A DNA stretch of 51,952 nt from Gnetum montanum (GCA_015680685.1 MNCI01027020.1:180908-232859); one strand, 5' to 3'; positions 23,370-35,729 are shown, counted from the first letter of the stretch. Numbers and translations: made by a program. The notes: generated from the letters alone by a model not told the origin.

Positions 23370-26300
23370 TGGTGGAAGCTATGGTTCTTCCTCTTCCTCT
23401 TCATCATCACCAAAAACCTACATTAAATAAAAGTAAAACAATAAATTAGTCAAAAAATGAGGTGACACATAACATCATAATAAAGTAAATAAAAATAAAG
23501 CAAACTAAACCAACTTGAGAAGGATCGACATTCATGTCTAGGAGCATCCTATCAAGGCCAACTTATAGATGTTAGAGGATTTTGTCCTTCGATAACCATG
23601 TCCAGTCCTCCTCATCAAGGTCAATGTCCATGAGGGTTTTCCCTTCTTCTATGGCCATCCATGAAGGTAGCCTTGGTGAAAACCTTGTAGAGGAAACTTC
23701 TCTAGAAGGTAACACAATTTTTCTCTCTAGGGTTTCATTAACCACTACGTTGCTTGTGAATAGTTCGTAAGCTTGTTTTGCACCGACTGCATCAAGAAAT
23801 ATCTCTTAGCATCAGTGCTTCAAAAACTCATCTTTGTACTTTTTTACAGTACACTTCACATTCTTGCTTTTAGTGGTGCTTGTGATTCTTTGAATTCTAG
23901 CCCCACTAGTATACTTTCATACTATAATTCTTCTAGCCTTGATTTTTTTTGTGCTAATAGGTCCATTTGTAGTTGTTGCTCAATCATGTTGTAGGTAACC
24001 TCATTATTGCCCAAATAGCTAACCAATACTTGGTGTAATTAATTTTGACCATGTACTAGTTGTCATCTGGCTTGTCATGTGCCACCAAAAATTCATAATG
24101 GGACTACAAGTCCTCCAGTCTTGCCTCTTGGTTTGTCCCCTTTTCCTGAAGCTCCTACACCTATTTCCATAGGTGCTCATTGACACACGTACACTTCCAC
24201 AATGCTATTGTAGAGTAGATCATGAATTTTCTTACCTCATATTACATGTGATGAGGCACTTGCTCCACTATAGGGGAAAACATGGGCACAACATCAACCT
24301 GGACAACCCTGTTCAAGTCCCACTTAAGCTATGAACCTATCATCACATAATAGAAAAAATAACATTAGCCATAAACTAAATAAGAAAAATAGTAAAAAAA
24401 TATATAATAAAATAAGCATACTAATCTTAGGGTTTGTTTGTTTTATGTGATCCATCATATCATCCAAGACACCTTGAATGAAGGCAAACTTATCTAGAGT
24501 CTCCATCCACAGTTGCATATGAAAGATGGATGTGGATGCTAGACATTTAGTAGAAACACTAGCCACCAGAACAAAAAAAACCTGTTGATTATCAGGTAGC
24601 CAATGGCTAAGAATAGAACAAAAAGAACAAATATGGCAATGCAAAGCTCGTACCCAACAAGCCCTCAAGTGTGAAAGTAGGGGGATTGCCCATCTACACA
24701 TCATCAAAGAAATTATTAAACTCACCTCCTTCAAACTACAACCCTTCTTCCTTGAGTTTCCTTAACCCTTTGGCAACTTCATATTACTCTTTGTATACCA
24801 TTTGTCCCTCAAGTTAAGGGACATCATCCTCCATGAGCTTTGCTACTACTACAGGGGTCCTCTTGCCTAACATCATAGAAGTTAGAATCAGAACTATCAA
24901 TAATGAGTATGATATGACATGATGAATTCTAGAAATATCAAATAATGCATACTTACATGCAATTTTTGAGTGCACATCATAGAGCTTAAATTGTAGCTTT
25001 TTCCCCCCTCCTCCACTTCATGTGCAGGCTCCTCTACAAGGCATGGCTTCTTAATATTTATTTTGGATGATCTCACTATCTCAGCAATGAGTCATGCCCT
25101 TCTTGCTACATTTCTAGTGGTGGTTGGTGGGGCCTCCCTAGCACTATCACATGTGTAATAGGATTTTCCTACATTCCCCTTAGTTGCTACCAAAATTGAC
25201 TTACCAATCGACTCCAGAGGGTCCTATTACTGTGTGGTATTAAATAGGTAGTGGATTCATGGCTTGAATATTTGAGTGCGGTCTTGCACCATCCATTACC
25301 CATTCTCACAAACCAACAAAAATTATACAAATCTTCATAGGCATGCTACAAAGAAAGTGAAGTGCATGTGTGATTATGCTTGGAGGTTTTAGCATAGCCT
25401 AATGGTTTTAGTACATAGGTTTCTGACAAGGTAATTGACCTAGTTGTACCATGTCCCCTATTCTATTATGTCTCTCATGACCCAAGCTTGCTCAACCCTA
25501 AGAATCTTTCCTTGGAAAGATAGCTTCAAGAATGCATGAGCTCAAAAGACTGGGTAGAGGTGGTGGAACATGGGTACTTTCATCTCCTTCATTGGTATTC
25601 CTATATGGGGCTTGGGAGTGCCCAAGCACTCCTCAACTACTAGACACTTAGAGGGAATGCCAAAGAGATCCACAAAAAATTTGTCTATAATTTCAAAGGT
25701 CACCTGCACATTATGGACTAGTGTACTAAAGCAATCAATGCTCTTCATGAAAGAGTCAATTAGGACAATCATTTTAGCCACTAGGATGCTTGGGCTAATG
25801 ACCAAGAAAAGGTTCATGAGCCCATCCTATTGAAGTTTCCTTACTTTCTCCATTGGGACCTCATAGTAAAACCAACATTGTGAACTCAAAAACTCATCAT
25901 ATTTAAAGATGAGGGTGGTTTTAGTGTGACCTATAGTAACCACCGTAACTTCTCTTGACTTAGCCATAACTACAATAAGTAAATGTAAAATTAGCAACAT
26001 GAGAAAAATAAAGATAAAAGTAAATAAAAATAAGCAATACATGATTCACATGGCACAAATGGTATGCAGGATGATAGTAGTTGGACTAAAACTTCCTCCA
26101 CACTTGGTATGCTAGTTGCCCACTCAACGTCCAACCAACAAAGAGCCCAACACCTCTCATAAGACTTCAAATATCAGTGGGGGAGTTTTGCTAGGTCTGC
26201 CCCAATCTACCCAATCATTATGACATGAAAATTCTCAAAAGATGAGAATTCCTATAGGGTAGTTTGAGTCAAGTTTAATGTCCCATCTTCATCATGAAGG

Positions 26301-28031
26301 CCATCTATGTCAATGCTAAACCTAGCAATAGATGTGAGCAATTAGCATCCTAAGTCATAATCTAATTAGTACAAGAAATCAAAAGGAGACTCACACTCCA
26401 GTGCAATATTACATCCTAAGTGGGATCTAGAAAAGAGTGTGTAGGTGTTGAGCAATGAACATAGTGTTTTTCTTAATGTAGTACTAAAATTTGAGCATTC
26501 CCCATATCCTAGACAAAAGCCTAAGGTCCTTCTGGACCTAGCTTGAACTCCCTACTCCTTTGTCACTAGCACGCTCATCAAAGATGAACCTTAGAATGCC
26601 TTTGTTCACTCTAGGAAATAGTGTCTCCATTATGATGCTTGTTACTTCAGTTGCCAAGTGTGACAATATCATCACATTGAAGTGGCAGAGCAAAAAATCC
26701 AGGAATTCTGATGCGCTCAACCTAAACCATAGTGCCTAGTGGCCCACATGTGTGTCTGGTGCAGGAAAATTTGACACAAGCTTGCTCATATAGCAAAATA
26801 TTCCCACTAACTCAAGTACAATGAGGATGTATTTCAACAATATCCTATAATTCTACAACAAAAACAAAAGGAGAATGTTAGCATTGAATAAAAAATGCAT
26901 AAAAAATTACACTCAACATGCTTAACTTTCCACCAAGCCCCACAAGAAAGAGACATCAACATACCCATCTGACGTACCCAATCCCTAGTACATTACATAT
27001 TTACAAGCATTACAATTCTAAAAGTATCAAAAAAAATTCTAACTTTTAGTTACACTTCCCACAAAGCATAACCTTTCCAATTGCCAATTTTTTTCTAAGT
27101 GTTGGTTATGCTCCCCAAAGAGTGTAACAAATAAAATATTTTTCCAAGTGTTGGTTACACTCCCAGTAGAGCATAACAATCACAAAGGTTTCTAACTATC
27201 AAAAATTTCAAAAAAATCTAGGGTACGCTCACTACAAAACGTAACCCATTGACTACATTGCCTGTAAAGCATAACGCTAGGAAACCAAAATTTTTCTAAC
27301 TTTTGTTATGCTCTCAAGAATGCACCCTAGCATGATAGCCATGATGATCATAGTGATCTTGCCTAGACAATCATGCTCTACATTCACCTTTAAGCTACTC
27401 TAACCAAGCCTTGTCTTGCATCACACGTAGGATGCCAAAAAAGCCTTGTCCCATGTCACACACAGGATGCCAAAAAGGTTGTGTCCAATGTTACATACAA
27501 GATAGTAAGAAACACCTCTATCCCACATTGCATGTGAGATGCTAAGGAATGCTTGTTCCATGCTATGTGTAGGATCTTGAGAAAACCATCGTCTTGCACC
27601 ATGCATGGGATGCCAAACCCGCATAACAAGAAACCTAGAAAGCCAAACAAAGAATCCACCACATGCACTCCCTCCCCTGGCCATGACTCATGATGACCAT
27701 GATAGTTGTGGTGGTCCTTGCCCAAGGTAGGTTGCCCTCAAAATAGAAAAACCCTGAAGAAGATCAGAAATAAGAAGAAAAATAGAAATCACAAAGGGAG
27801 ATCGTAGTGCCTTACCTAGCCGATGGCGTCTCCTTGTGTTCCTCTATGCATGCCTTGGGAAGGCACCTTAGTGCATGTTCTCCTTTGTCTATGTTGGTGA
27901 GGCCAAGCTACTGGAATTCTCTATGGCACATCATGGTTGATTTTTATAATCTTTCTTTCTTCTTTCCTCTCTGTTATGCTCTAGCTTCCCCTCTATCATC
28001 GCTACGCTCTATCTCCCTTTGCCTTAGCCAT
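23370..28031 (-). pseudogene. Antisense multi-exon gene of element B (aORF1; plant-mobile-domain-like)
   Basis: Read right to left from ATG 28031 (MAKAKGDRA). Putative exons: 28031-27816 (donor GTAAGG), 26321-26041, 25969-24957 (donor GTAAGT), 24866-24654, 24581 to about 24428, and 24336-24236 (donor GTAAGA), then coiled-coil-like Glu/Gln-rich coding (NMIEQQLQMDLLAQKKSRLE near 23994) to an acidic end near 23395. The core has FKYDEF, LVISPSILVAK, FSTLVHNVQVTFEI and VDLFGIPSKC, aligning with A. A hydrophobic run at 26040-25980 lies in the intron before the core exon and is not a signal peptide. Several in-frame stops exist. The domain layout suggests a Transposase_32/PMD-type protein. Function and exact exons are unproven. 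Confidence 0.65.
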
Positions 28032-28093
28032 GTTATGCTCTGTGACTATTTGCTTTCACTTTGAAAATGATAGGTTTACTATGGTAAAACCCA

Positions 28094-28101
28094 TATTTAT
28101 A
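28094..28101 (-). promoter_or_regulatory. TATA box of the antisense gene in B
   Basis: The minus strand reads GGGTATAAATATGGG, 60-70 bases upstream of the ATG at 28031. It is the counterpart of 4633-4640 in A. Confidence 0.6.
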
Positions 28102-28109
28102 CCCTTTCA

Positions 28110-28496
28110 AGTTGAAGGACACATCACCCTCCTAGGGTGCCCCATGTTCCGCACATAACTTGGGACTATCCCATGTCTCGTGCATAACTCAGGATGAGGG
28201 TAGCACCCAGAGTTAGAAAATTTTCCAACTATTTTAGCATCCTTATACTTAAAATATTTTTTGCATTTTTTATTTCCCAATAAAAATCTAGCTTACCTCC
28301 ACATTTAAAACCTTCCAAATATTTCTCAAACCCATGTCTCCCACATAAACTCTGATTTACTATGACCTTAAACTAGCAATTTTATGGTCAATTGAGGTCC
28401 CAAAATCATTTTACATATTGCACAGTGAGGAAAATTTTCATAACATTATCTTCCATATTTTATGCATCTTTCCTTGTTAAGAAAAGTGCCACTTGA
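28110..28496. other. Intergenic stretch between antisense promoter and RT exon (B)
   Basis: No gene. It holds one 'tatgaccttaaactagcaat' unit at about 28358-28380, the counterpart of the pre-RT repeat cluster in A, and AT-rich sequence expected of the upstream part of the antisense promoter and of a sense intron end. Confidence 0.5.
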
Positions 28497-28518
28497 CATT
28501 TTTTTGGTTATTTTGTAG
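28497..28518 (+). other. Candidate 3' splice site before the RT exon (B)
   Basis: A T-rich run 'tttttttggttattttgtag' ends at 28518. Its position relative to RT matches 5198 in A. It is the probable acceptor of an Ogre-like PR-RT intron. Confidence 0.5.
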
Positions 28519-31500
28519 GATCTTTGGGCATAATTATAGAATGAATGCATATGAGAATCTTAATTCTCCCTTAGTCTTGACTAAACCTTACAGTGGTTTC
28601 ACAAGAAGCATAAACACTAGCTCCTAGACTTCAAACCTGTCACCTATGAAAGAAGTGTAGCATCCTTAGAGACCTCTCTAGACTAGCTAAATCATCTAGT
28701 TAGAGCTCTAGACTTAGAAGTAGGTGACATAATAGAGTATCCTCTCATAGAAGTCCCTATAGTAACATGTAAAGATGAGGTGAAGACATTGAAACTTAGT
28801 TCTCTCCTAGAACCTCAAATCAAAAAAATCATCTCTAAAGTTATTAATGATAATGTCAAGGTATTTTCATGGTTCTATGAGGATATTTCAGGCTTGGAAC
28901 CTTGCATAATACAACACAAAATTATCCTCAATACTTACATAAAACCAATCAAACATAAAGATTGCAAAGTCAAGCCTAAGGTGGCATTGGCCATTTACGA
29001 TGAAATCACTAAGCTTTACAAAGCTAGTTTCATTCAGTTAGTTGATTATGCTGACTGGGTTTTAAAAATTATATTTTTCTCTAAGAAAAATAGAAGTATA
29101 CACATTTGCATAGACTTCCAAGACCTAAACAAGGTGACCATCAAAGATGATTTGCATTGCCTAGTATTGACCAACTAATCGATAATATGATTGGTCATGC
29201 CTTGTTATCCTTTATGGATAGGTTCTTAGGGTACAACTAAATTCATATCAACCTAGAACACCAGCTTAGCACCACCTTCATGACCCCCTAGGGTATGTTT
29301 TGCTATATAATGATTCCCTTTGAACTAAAGAATGCGGGAGGAACCTACCAATGCATGATGACATATATCTTTAGTGATTATCTACTAGACTTTCTCAATG
29401 ACTACATTGATGATATAGCAATTAAGTCCAAGTTAGCTCATGACCACACAGATGACTTGGGCCACATCCTTAAATGTTTCCTTAGACATGACCTTAGGCT
29501 AAATCCTAAAAAGTGTGTCTTTGGTGTCAAAACTAGTCACATGCTAGGTTTTGTAGTATCAGAAGTAGGTATATGTGTAGACCTTGATAAGGTTAAAGTC
29601 ATCACCAAATTAGTGCCACTAGAAAACCTTAAAGAGCTATGTGGGTTACAAGGTAGATTACAATTCATACATAGGTTTATCGTAAGGTTGATTGATAAGT
29701 TACAACCAATGAAACAATTGCTCAAAAAGGGGATCCAGTTTGAGTGGATAGCTCAATGCCAAGAGGTATTTGACAACCTTAAAAGGAAGCTAGCTCAACT
29801 TCCAATAGTCTACCCTCCATAACAAGATAAGTCATTCTACATTTACCTTACAATCTCATACATGTACATTGCTTCTTTGCTTTGTCAAAAGTGAGACGAT
29901 GGCTCAAAGGTCTTTGTCTACTACTTAAGCCATGCACTACTAGGTTAAAAGAAAAAATACAACAATGTAGAGAAGAATTGTCTTACCTTGGTCTTTGCAC
30001 TTAAAAAATGGAGATAATATATTTTCTATAGTCATGCTAACATCATCTACAAAAGCAATGTACTTTAGGTGATTACAATGAACATGTAAAAAAGTAGTCA
30101 AATTGCACAATGGAAGGTAATAACCATGAAGTTTGACCTACACTACATAGCACAAGCATCCACAAAAGGTTAAGAAATAGCTGCACAACTCATAGCTTCA
30201 CCCATAGATGATCAAGCAACAATAGATCTAGAATTTCTAGATGAGCATGTCAACAGCATAAGTCAAGTACCTATAAACTTTGAGGTAGTTTTACATTTTG
30301 ATGATGCTTTAACCACACAAGGTAGTAGTTTGCAACCATTATCATGTTCCCTTCTAGGAAGATCTGACCCTTCACATATCACCTCTTGTTTCCTTGTACA
30401 AACAATATGGTAGAGTGTGAAGGTCTTCTTAGAGGTGTCATAGTAGCTCAAGAGTTAGAAATCCAAAACATAGCAATCTGAGGTTATTTGCAGATAGTCA
30501 TCAACCAAGTTATAGAGGTTTACTCTTACAAGGCACAACACTTATAACCTTACTATGATTTGGCGAAATGCTTGCTCAAACAACTTGCAACTACAGATGT
30601 CCAATATATTCCTCATAATGAAAATGCCATTGCTAATGCATTAGCTACTTTAGCCTTAAGCATAGCATCCAACATGTTTTTTGCATTACTTGCTTCAATA
30701 GTGGATTGAATCAAACCTATAAATCAAATAACAAGAATTGAATCCATAAATGCAACAACCACAACACATTCTTGAGAGTGGTATGATGGTATTAAGACAT
30801 ATATTCAATAGGGAGAGCCTCTGCAAAATATAAGTACTACCTAAAAAGACGCAATACGAAAGGAATCACGATAGTACATCCTTGTAGGTGATAGCACCTT
30901 GTGTCATAGATCCTATGATGGAATACTGTTAACTTACATTCGTGGTAGTGAAGCACAAATGATCATTGACCAAGTCCATGAGGGACTATGAAGAGGCCAC
31001 ATAGCCCATAGGGTAATGGCAACAAAAATGAGATGGCTAAGAAATTATTATTCTTACATGGAATGTGATTGCATTTCTAGGGTTATGAAATGTGACATGT
31101 GCTAGCAACATGGTAACCTAATGCATGTGCCACCCATTGAACTACATACTACATAGATCATGTGGTCATTCCAACATTGGGAGTTGGATACCATAGGACC
31201 TCTCACACCTAAGTCTTTAGCAAGACATAGCTTCATCATTATTGCAACTGAATATTTTACAAAGTGGGTTGAAGCCATTACCCTTAGAAAGATAACATCA
31301 TAGTAGGTTTGCAAATTCATCCTAGATAACATAGTGACCTGATTTAGCTTACCCATGACTATAGTCACAGAAAATGGGCCACAATTTAGTAGTATAGAAA
31401 CTAAAGCCTTTTGCAAACACCTTAGCATTAAACATTCATTTTCATCACCATACTACCCATAGGCAAAGGGCCAAGTGGAGGCTATGAACAAGGTAATTGT

Positions 31501-32020
31501 TAACCTTTTGAAGAGGGTTCTTACCAATAGCAAGTGATGATGGCATGAACAACTAGTCTACATGTTATGGGCCTACCATACGACATGCATAACAACAATA
31601 GGTAAGACACCATATAGTCTTATGTATGGATCTGAGGCAACATTGCCTCTTGAACTATAGGTTCCATCACTCTATATGATCCTCTCAAGCTTCATTGATG
31701 AGGTTCAAAATAATAAGTTGAGAACCATCAACCTTAACTCTATAGAGGTGGAGCACATGCAAACACTTGATCGCATTGAGCGGTACCAAAAAAAGCAATG
31801 GAAAAAGCACCATCACAATCAACATCAATGCCCAATCAAGAAGGGGGACGTGGACCTTAAGGTTATTCATGAGCCCATGGACAAATTCTTAGCTAACTAG
31901 GAATGGTCTTTCTTGGTCATAAAGGCCTATGAAAATGGAGCATTCAAGCTTGTTAATCTAGAGGGTAATGAGTTTGCCAATCCAATTAACCACTTGTACC
32001 TGAAGCCATATTACACCTAG
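28519..32020 (+). pseudogene. Element B pol: RT, RNase H, second RNase H, integrase
   Basis: The RT N-part (28685-29178) has ICIDFQDLNKVTIKDD, then a frameshift. The RT core (29190-29822) has FELKNAGGTYQ and the catalytic YIDD. The first RNase H part is at 29900-30170. The second RNase H (30270-30680) keeps LHFDDA and NNMVECEGLL, but its Asp-Ser-Gln block is altered. Integrase (30880-32020) has the HHCC region ending CDMC and LDTIGP. The second catalytic Asp is replaced (TENGPQF), and GQVEAMNK is kept. The C-terminal part (31676-32020) has IERYQKKQWKK and ends YLKPYYT. Many stops occur. It is homologous to A throughout. Confidence 0.9.
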
Positions 32021-32029
32021 TATACAATG

Positions 32030-32215
32030 TCATGCCAATGATGTTAAACTGGCACAAAATGTCTCGGCCATGATGTTAAATTGACACCCACAACATAGTT
32101 CTCTATGACCTTAAAATGGGCATCCACTATATGCTATGACATTAAACTAGCATAGTAATCTACTAGGACCTTAAACTAGCATAGCATGTGGTCTACTAAG
32201 ACCTAAAATTTTTTC
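32030..32215 (+). repeat. ~30-bp repeat units after integrase in B
   Basis: About six units such as 'ctaggaccttaaactagcat' directly after the INT stop; fewer than the thirteen in A. Confidence 0.8.
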
Positions 32216-32980
32216 ATAGTCTAACATTCACAGTTTGACACACATAGTTCTATAGACAAGTGAGTGTGAATACTTCCAATCCTCCATCATCTACCCACAC
32301 CTCTCGGGTAGGATGGGATGGGACATTGCAATTCCATAATGAAGTTCATGTCATCAAGGAAAAATCCTCTAGGATATTTATAGTGTTACGATCCTCAGCA
32401 TCTTGCTGATATTTCAAATATGTCTTTTAACATCTTGTTGACCTTCTAGAGCTACTTCCACCATCATCAATCATCTTGGTTGGAGCTCTCATCGTCAGCA
32501 TCACTCATTAGAGAAGCAAAGGTATTGTGGCCCAGCCACAACACTACCATCCTCTAGCCCTCACCATTGCCTGAGATTAGAAGAGAATCCAACATTGTGG
32601 CTTCCCATCATGCTACTCGGATTCTTGGCTCCTAATTTTGGTGAGAACTCCTGAGTAGCTGCATTTCCATCACCTCTAGTCACTTGGGTGCTCACTTATA
32701 GTGCAACTACCAGAGCTCTTGGAGCCTACCACCACCGATACCTACACTAGCCTTCCTACTTTGGACATTGCATGCACCTATCATTGACATAGAATTTATG
32801 GCCCTTGTAGTGCCCTTATAAATAGGACTTCATCTTCATCTCACATGGTGTGCCTCTTTTTTCTTATTTTCTTTGTGTTGTGTTTGCATAATGAGGCCTC
32901 AGTGGTGTCATTCAATGGTGCATTGCATAGTAGTGATAGGTCATCACACTACTTCAATGTGTTCCTTCTGGATTGCTAAG
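32216..32980. other. 3' spacer of B
   Basis: No gene recognised. It corresponds to 9067-9773 of A. Confidence 0.55.
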
Positions 32981-33728
32981 CTACTTAAGAATGCACATCC
33001 CTACATTCCTTTTAAGCCAATTTTCCTCTACCTCTTGATCTTGCATTCTCCCACACTCCCTACAAGCTTCTCTAATGCACATGGAACCTTTCCTATAGTC
33101 AACTATTGAACCCATGATAGATGTGATGCAACTCATTCTATGACGAGTCTTTGTGGGCTGGTCAAAGTCCCAAACAAATGTAACACAACTCATCCCAAGG
33201 AGGAAACACCTATCTTATAGATGTGAAATGGTTTCCTCTAAGTAAATGTTTTTGAGTGGCATATAGTCCTCCTAGCAACAAAACATCTTCAAAAAATGAA
33301 AAAAAATAAGAGAACACAAAAGCAAAAAATAAAAAAGAAAAGGGAGATAAAACTAAAATTTTATATAAAACCAAGAGTAAAAGAAAAATGGGACAAAAAC
33401 AAGTACCCAAGTAAAGTAGCAAAGTTTCCATTTTGCAACCGATCTGACCACAGATCAACCATCTCACAAGCACCTTGATGAGAGGTTGAAATCCTAAGGT
33501 AGGCCACCTTTGCATGCTAACTCCCTCACTAGCATCACGTATTGGTGACAAGCCATTGTGATGTTGCATCCTATAGCTACATATACAATGAACATCCTCT
33601 CCATCTATTATCCCTTGACCCATCTCCCTAACATATTCCCTGACATACTTTATTCCCCTAAGCACTCTGAAGCATGTTGAAGTGTTGTCTAATTGGGAAC
33701 TAATGAGCAATGTTGGAGTCATGTTCAT
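32981..33728 (-). pseudogene. Second antisense ORF of B (aORF2)
   Basis: The upstream exon, from 33728, starts MNMTPTLLISS and includes REYVREMGQGIIDGED and FQPLIKVLVRWL. It probably ends at a donor GTACTT near 33408; the hydrophobic Phe-rich translation after that is a pyrimidine-rich intron. The downstream exon (about 33205-32981) has MSCVTFVWDF, SCITSIMGSIVDY and ENWLKRN and ends in the same TAG as A. The upstream frame is free of stops, unlike most coding here. Function unknown. Confidence 0.5.
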
Positions 33729-33781
33729 TATGGTGTTTCATATTCTTTATCAACATCTCTTGGGCCATCCTCCAAACATCA

Positions 33782-33796
33782 ACAAAGAGGGGCCAA
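33782..33796 (+). other. Polypurine tract of B
   Basis: ACAAAGAGGGGCCAA lies immediately before TGAAACACC, the counterpart of the tract in A. Confidence 0.8.
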
Positions 33797-35729
33797 TGAA
33801 ACACCACCAATTTCAGGCTTCTGTGTCTTCAACAAAAAATTTGTCTAAGTATCAAAACTTGAAATTTTTTTCTAATTCTAGTGTTACACTCTACAATGTA
33901 GCTAATGTAACACACCTTGAGCCCTATTTTGCAAGATTTTTCTAAGTGTCAGTAGTAGTTTCATGAAAATTTTTCTAAGTATCCTACTATGCTCTCGGTG
34001 TGCCTACTACACTCCTTAGTGTAGCCAGTGTAGCCAGTGTAGCACACACTTCCATTGCTAGTTTGACCAATTTTGAAGCCAGAAGTCATCAAAAGTGCTT
34101 CGAATGGAAAAACCAATTCAACAAATTTTCTATCTCATAGGTTTTCATGCTCACTACACTCCCCAGCCTACCTAGCTTGACACATGTCCTAATTGCCAAT
34201 TCACACAAGTACTAGGCTAAAGTTAATCAAACGTGCTCGAGATGGTAAAAATAGTTCAGAAAATTTTCTATCTTTTAAGTTGCTACACTCTACTATGCTC
34301 CATAGTGTAGCAAGCATGACACAAGTTCAAGTGCCCAATTTTTCCCAAGTGTTGGACAAGGAACTATCAAGCTAGCTCAACATGGAATATACATTTGGCA
34401 CATTTCCTAACTTCCAAGGTTGCCTATCCTGCTATGCCCCAAAGCATAGCTAGCATGCCATGAAGAAAGACTACAAATTTCATTAAAAATTTAGCTAAGT
34501 GTCCCTACTATGCTCCCTAGCATAACCAATGTAACTAGTGTGAAAAATCAAAATTTTGCAAGTTTTCACTAAGTGTTGTATTACGCTCTAGAGAATAGCT
34601 AGCTTGACACTAGAGAAAAGCCTCTAATAGCCTCTAGAAGCCTCCAAAAATTGAGATCAGCCTTTGTCTTAGCTTTGATGTCCCTCCAATAGCCAAGATC
34701 ATCAATTCTCATCTCTTTTGAACCCCCTATTAATGCCAAAAATTGTCCCTACGCTTGACCCTACTCGAAAGAGGGGAAGATGTAGTCTTGACATCTAGCC
34801 TCCAAATTGTACTATTTTTGTAGTGTTTGCAGGTACATTGTAATCTCTCAAACTCTAGCCCATGCAATCTGGGTAGTGTAGTTAGAGTTTAGTAGTCTCT
34901 GGGTACCCATTTCTATCCTTTAGAGCATAACACTTTGCTACTCTCATGAGAGTGTAACATGACAACGTAACCCCATCTATGCTCATGCCATGTGGCACCC
35001 ATGCCATGTGTCGCTTGATCCATGTTTCATGTTAAATCTATCCCTATAAATACCTTGACATATAACACTCTAGGGGTGGGAAAATGAAAAAAACATTAAG
35101 AATTTTAGCTATTTGATCATCCCTAACACTCTTGCATCTGAGCATCCGAGCTTCACACCTTGGTGCCTCCTAGAACACAATCCACAATTGCACTCATAGA
35201 ATGTGGCAAAAACTAATCCAGAAAGTTTAGCCTCCCTAACAGCCATTATCTTTGTGTCCTAAATGTCCCAGAGACTATGACTGCACTACTACATTGCCAC
35301 TGTACATACTTAAAGCTGCATATTGTTCTCACCTCTTGTTTAGCAAAAGTTACGCTCCCTAGTTTTGGGGAGGTGCATTTCTTTGTTCTTAAGGTCTATT
35401 TAATTTCTTTTCTAAGCATTTTTCTCTAACATTAAGCATAACTCTTGCATTTCTCCATTTTTCAATACATATTTTCATGCTCATGTCACTATTTTTGGGT
35501 TGGGATTTTCTACTATGTTCTTCCTTGCTATCCCGGTGTCCACACATAAAGCTTTGCAAACCCCTCTTACGAATGATTATTTGAACAGTATGTAAGTCCC
35601 TATTTGAGTGACCAAACTATTCAAAGCACCTCATTTCTATTTCCTAGCATAGTCCTTGCATAGATTCAAGGTTAGGTTGTATTCCCATTGACCTCTCGGT
35701 GTTCCAGCCACCAACATTTTCAGATGTCA
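33797..35729 (+). repeat. 3' LTR of B
   Basis: TGAAACACC to '...cagatgtca', 1.93 kb. The U3 carries 'gttacactc / gtgtagc' inverted modules. The TATA is at 35045. The end block 'ggtgttccagccaccaacat' is identical to the 5' LTR. Confidence 0.85.
35045..35052 (+). promoter_or_regulatory. LTR TATA box (B 3' LTR)
   Basis: TATAAATA in 'ccctataaataccttgacat'. Confidence 0.75.

Larger units (their letters stand above)
17056..35729 (+). mobile_element. Element B: nearly complete Tat/Ogre-type Ty3 element with antisense genes
   Basis: About 18.7 kb: 5' LTR, PBS, gag-PR, repeat cluster, antisense multi-exon gene, 3' splice site, RT-RH-aRH-INT, repeats, antisense ORF, PPT, 3' LTR. The two LTRs are clearly diverged, so the insertion is old. 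The 5' LTR lacks roughly the first 300 bases at a head-to-head junction with C. No target duplication can be checked because the left end is lost. Confidence 0.85.

Noticed and set aside
5351-31660. Stop codon reassignment or programmed readthrough in the element family
   Set aside because: Shared TAG codons are striking, but frameshifts and other stops also occur and CHG deamination explains TAG at Gln codons. Kept only as an alternative to test.
33210-33415. Hydrophobic Phe/Leu segment in the minus-strand frame, looking like membrane helices
   Set aside because: It is T-rich intron sequence after a probable splice donor; element A has a similar non-coding T-rich stretch.
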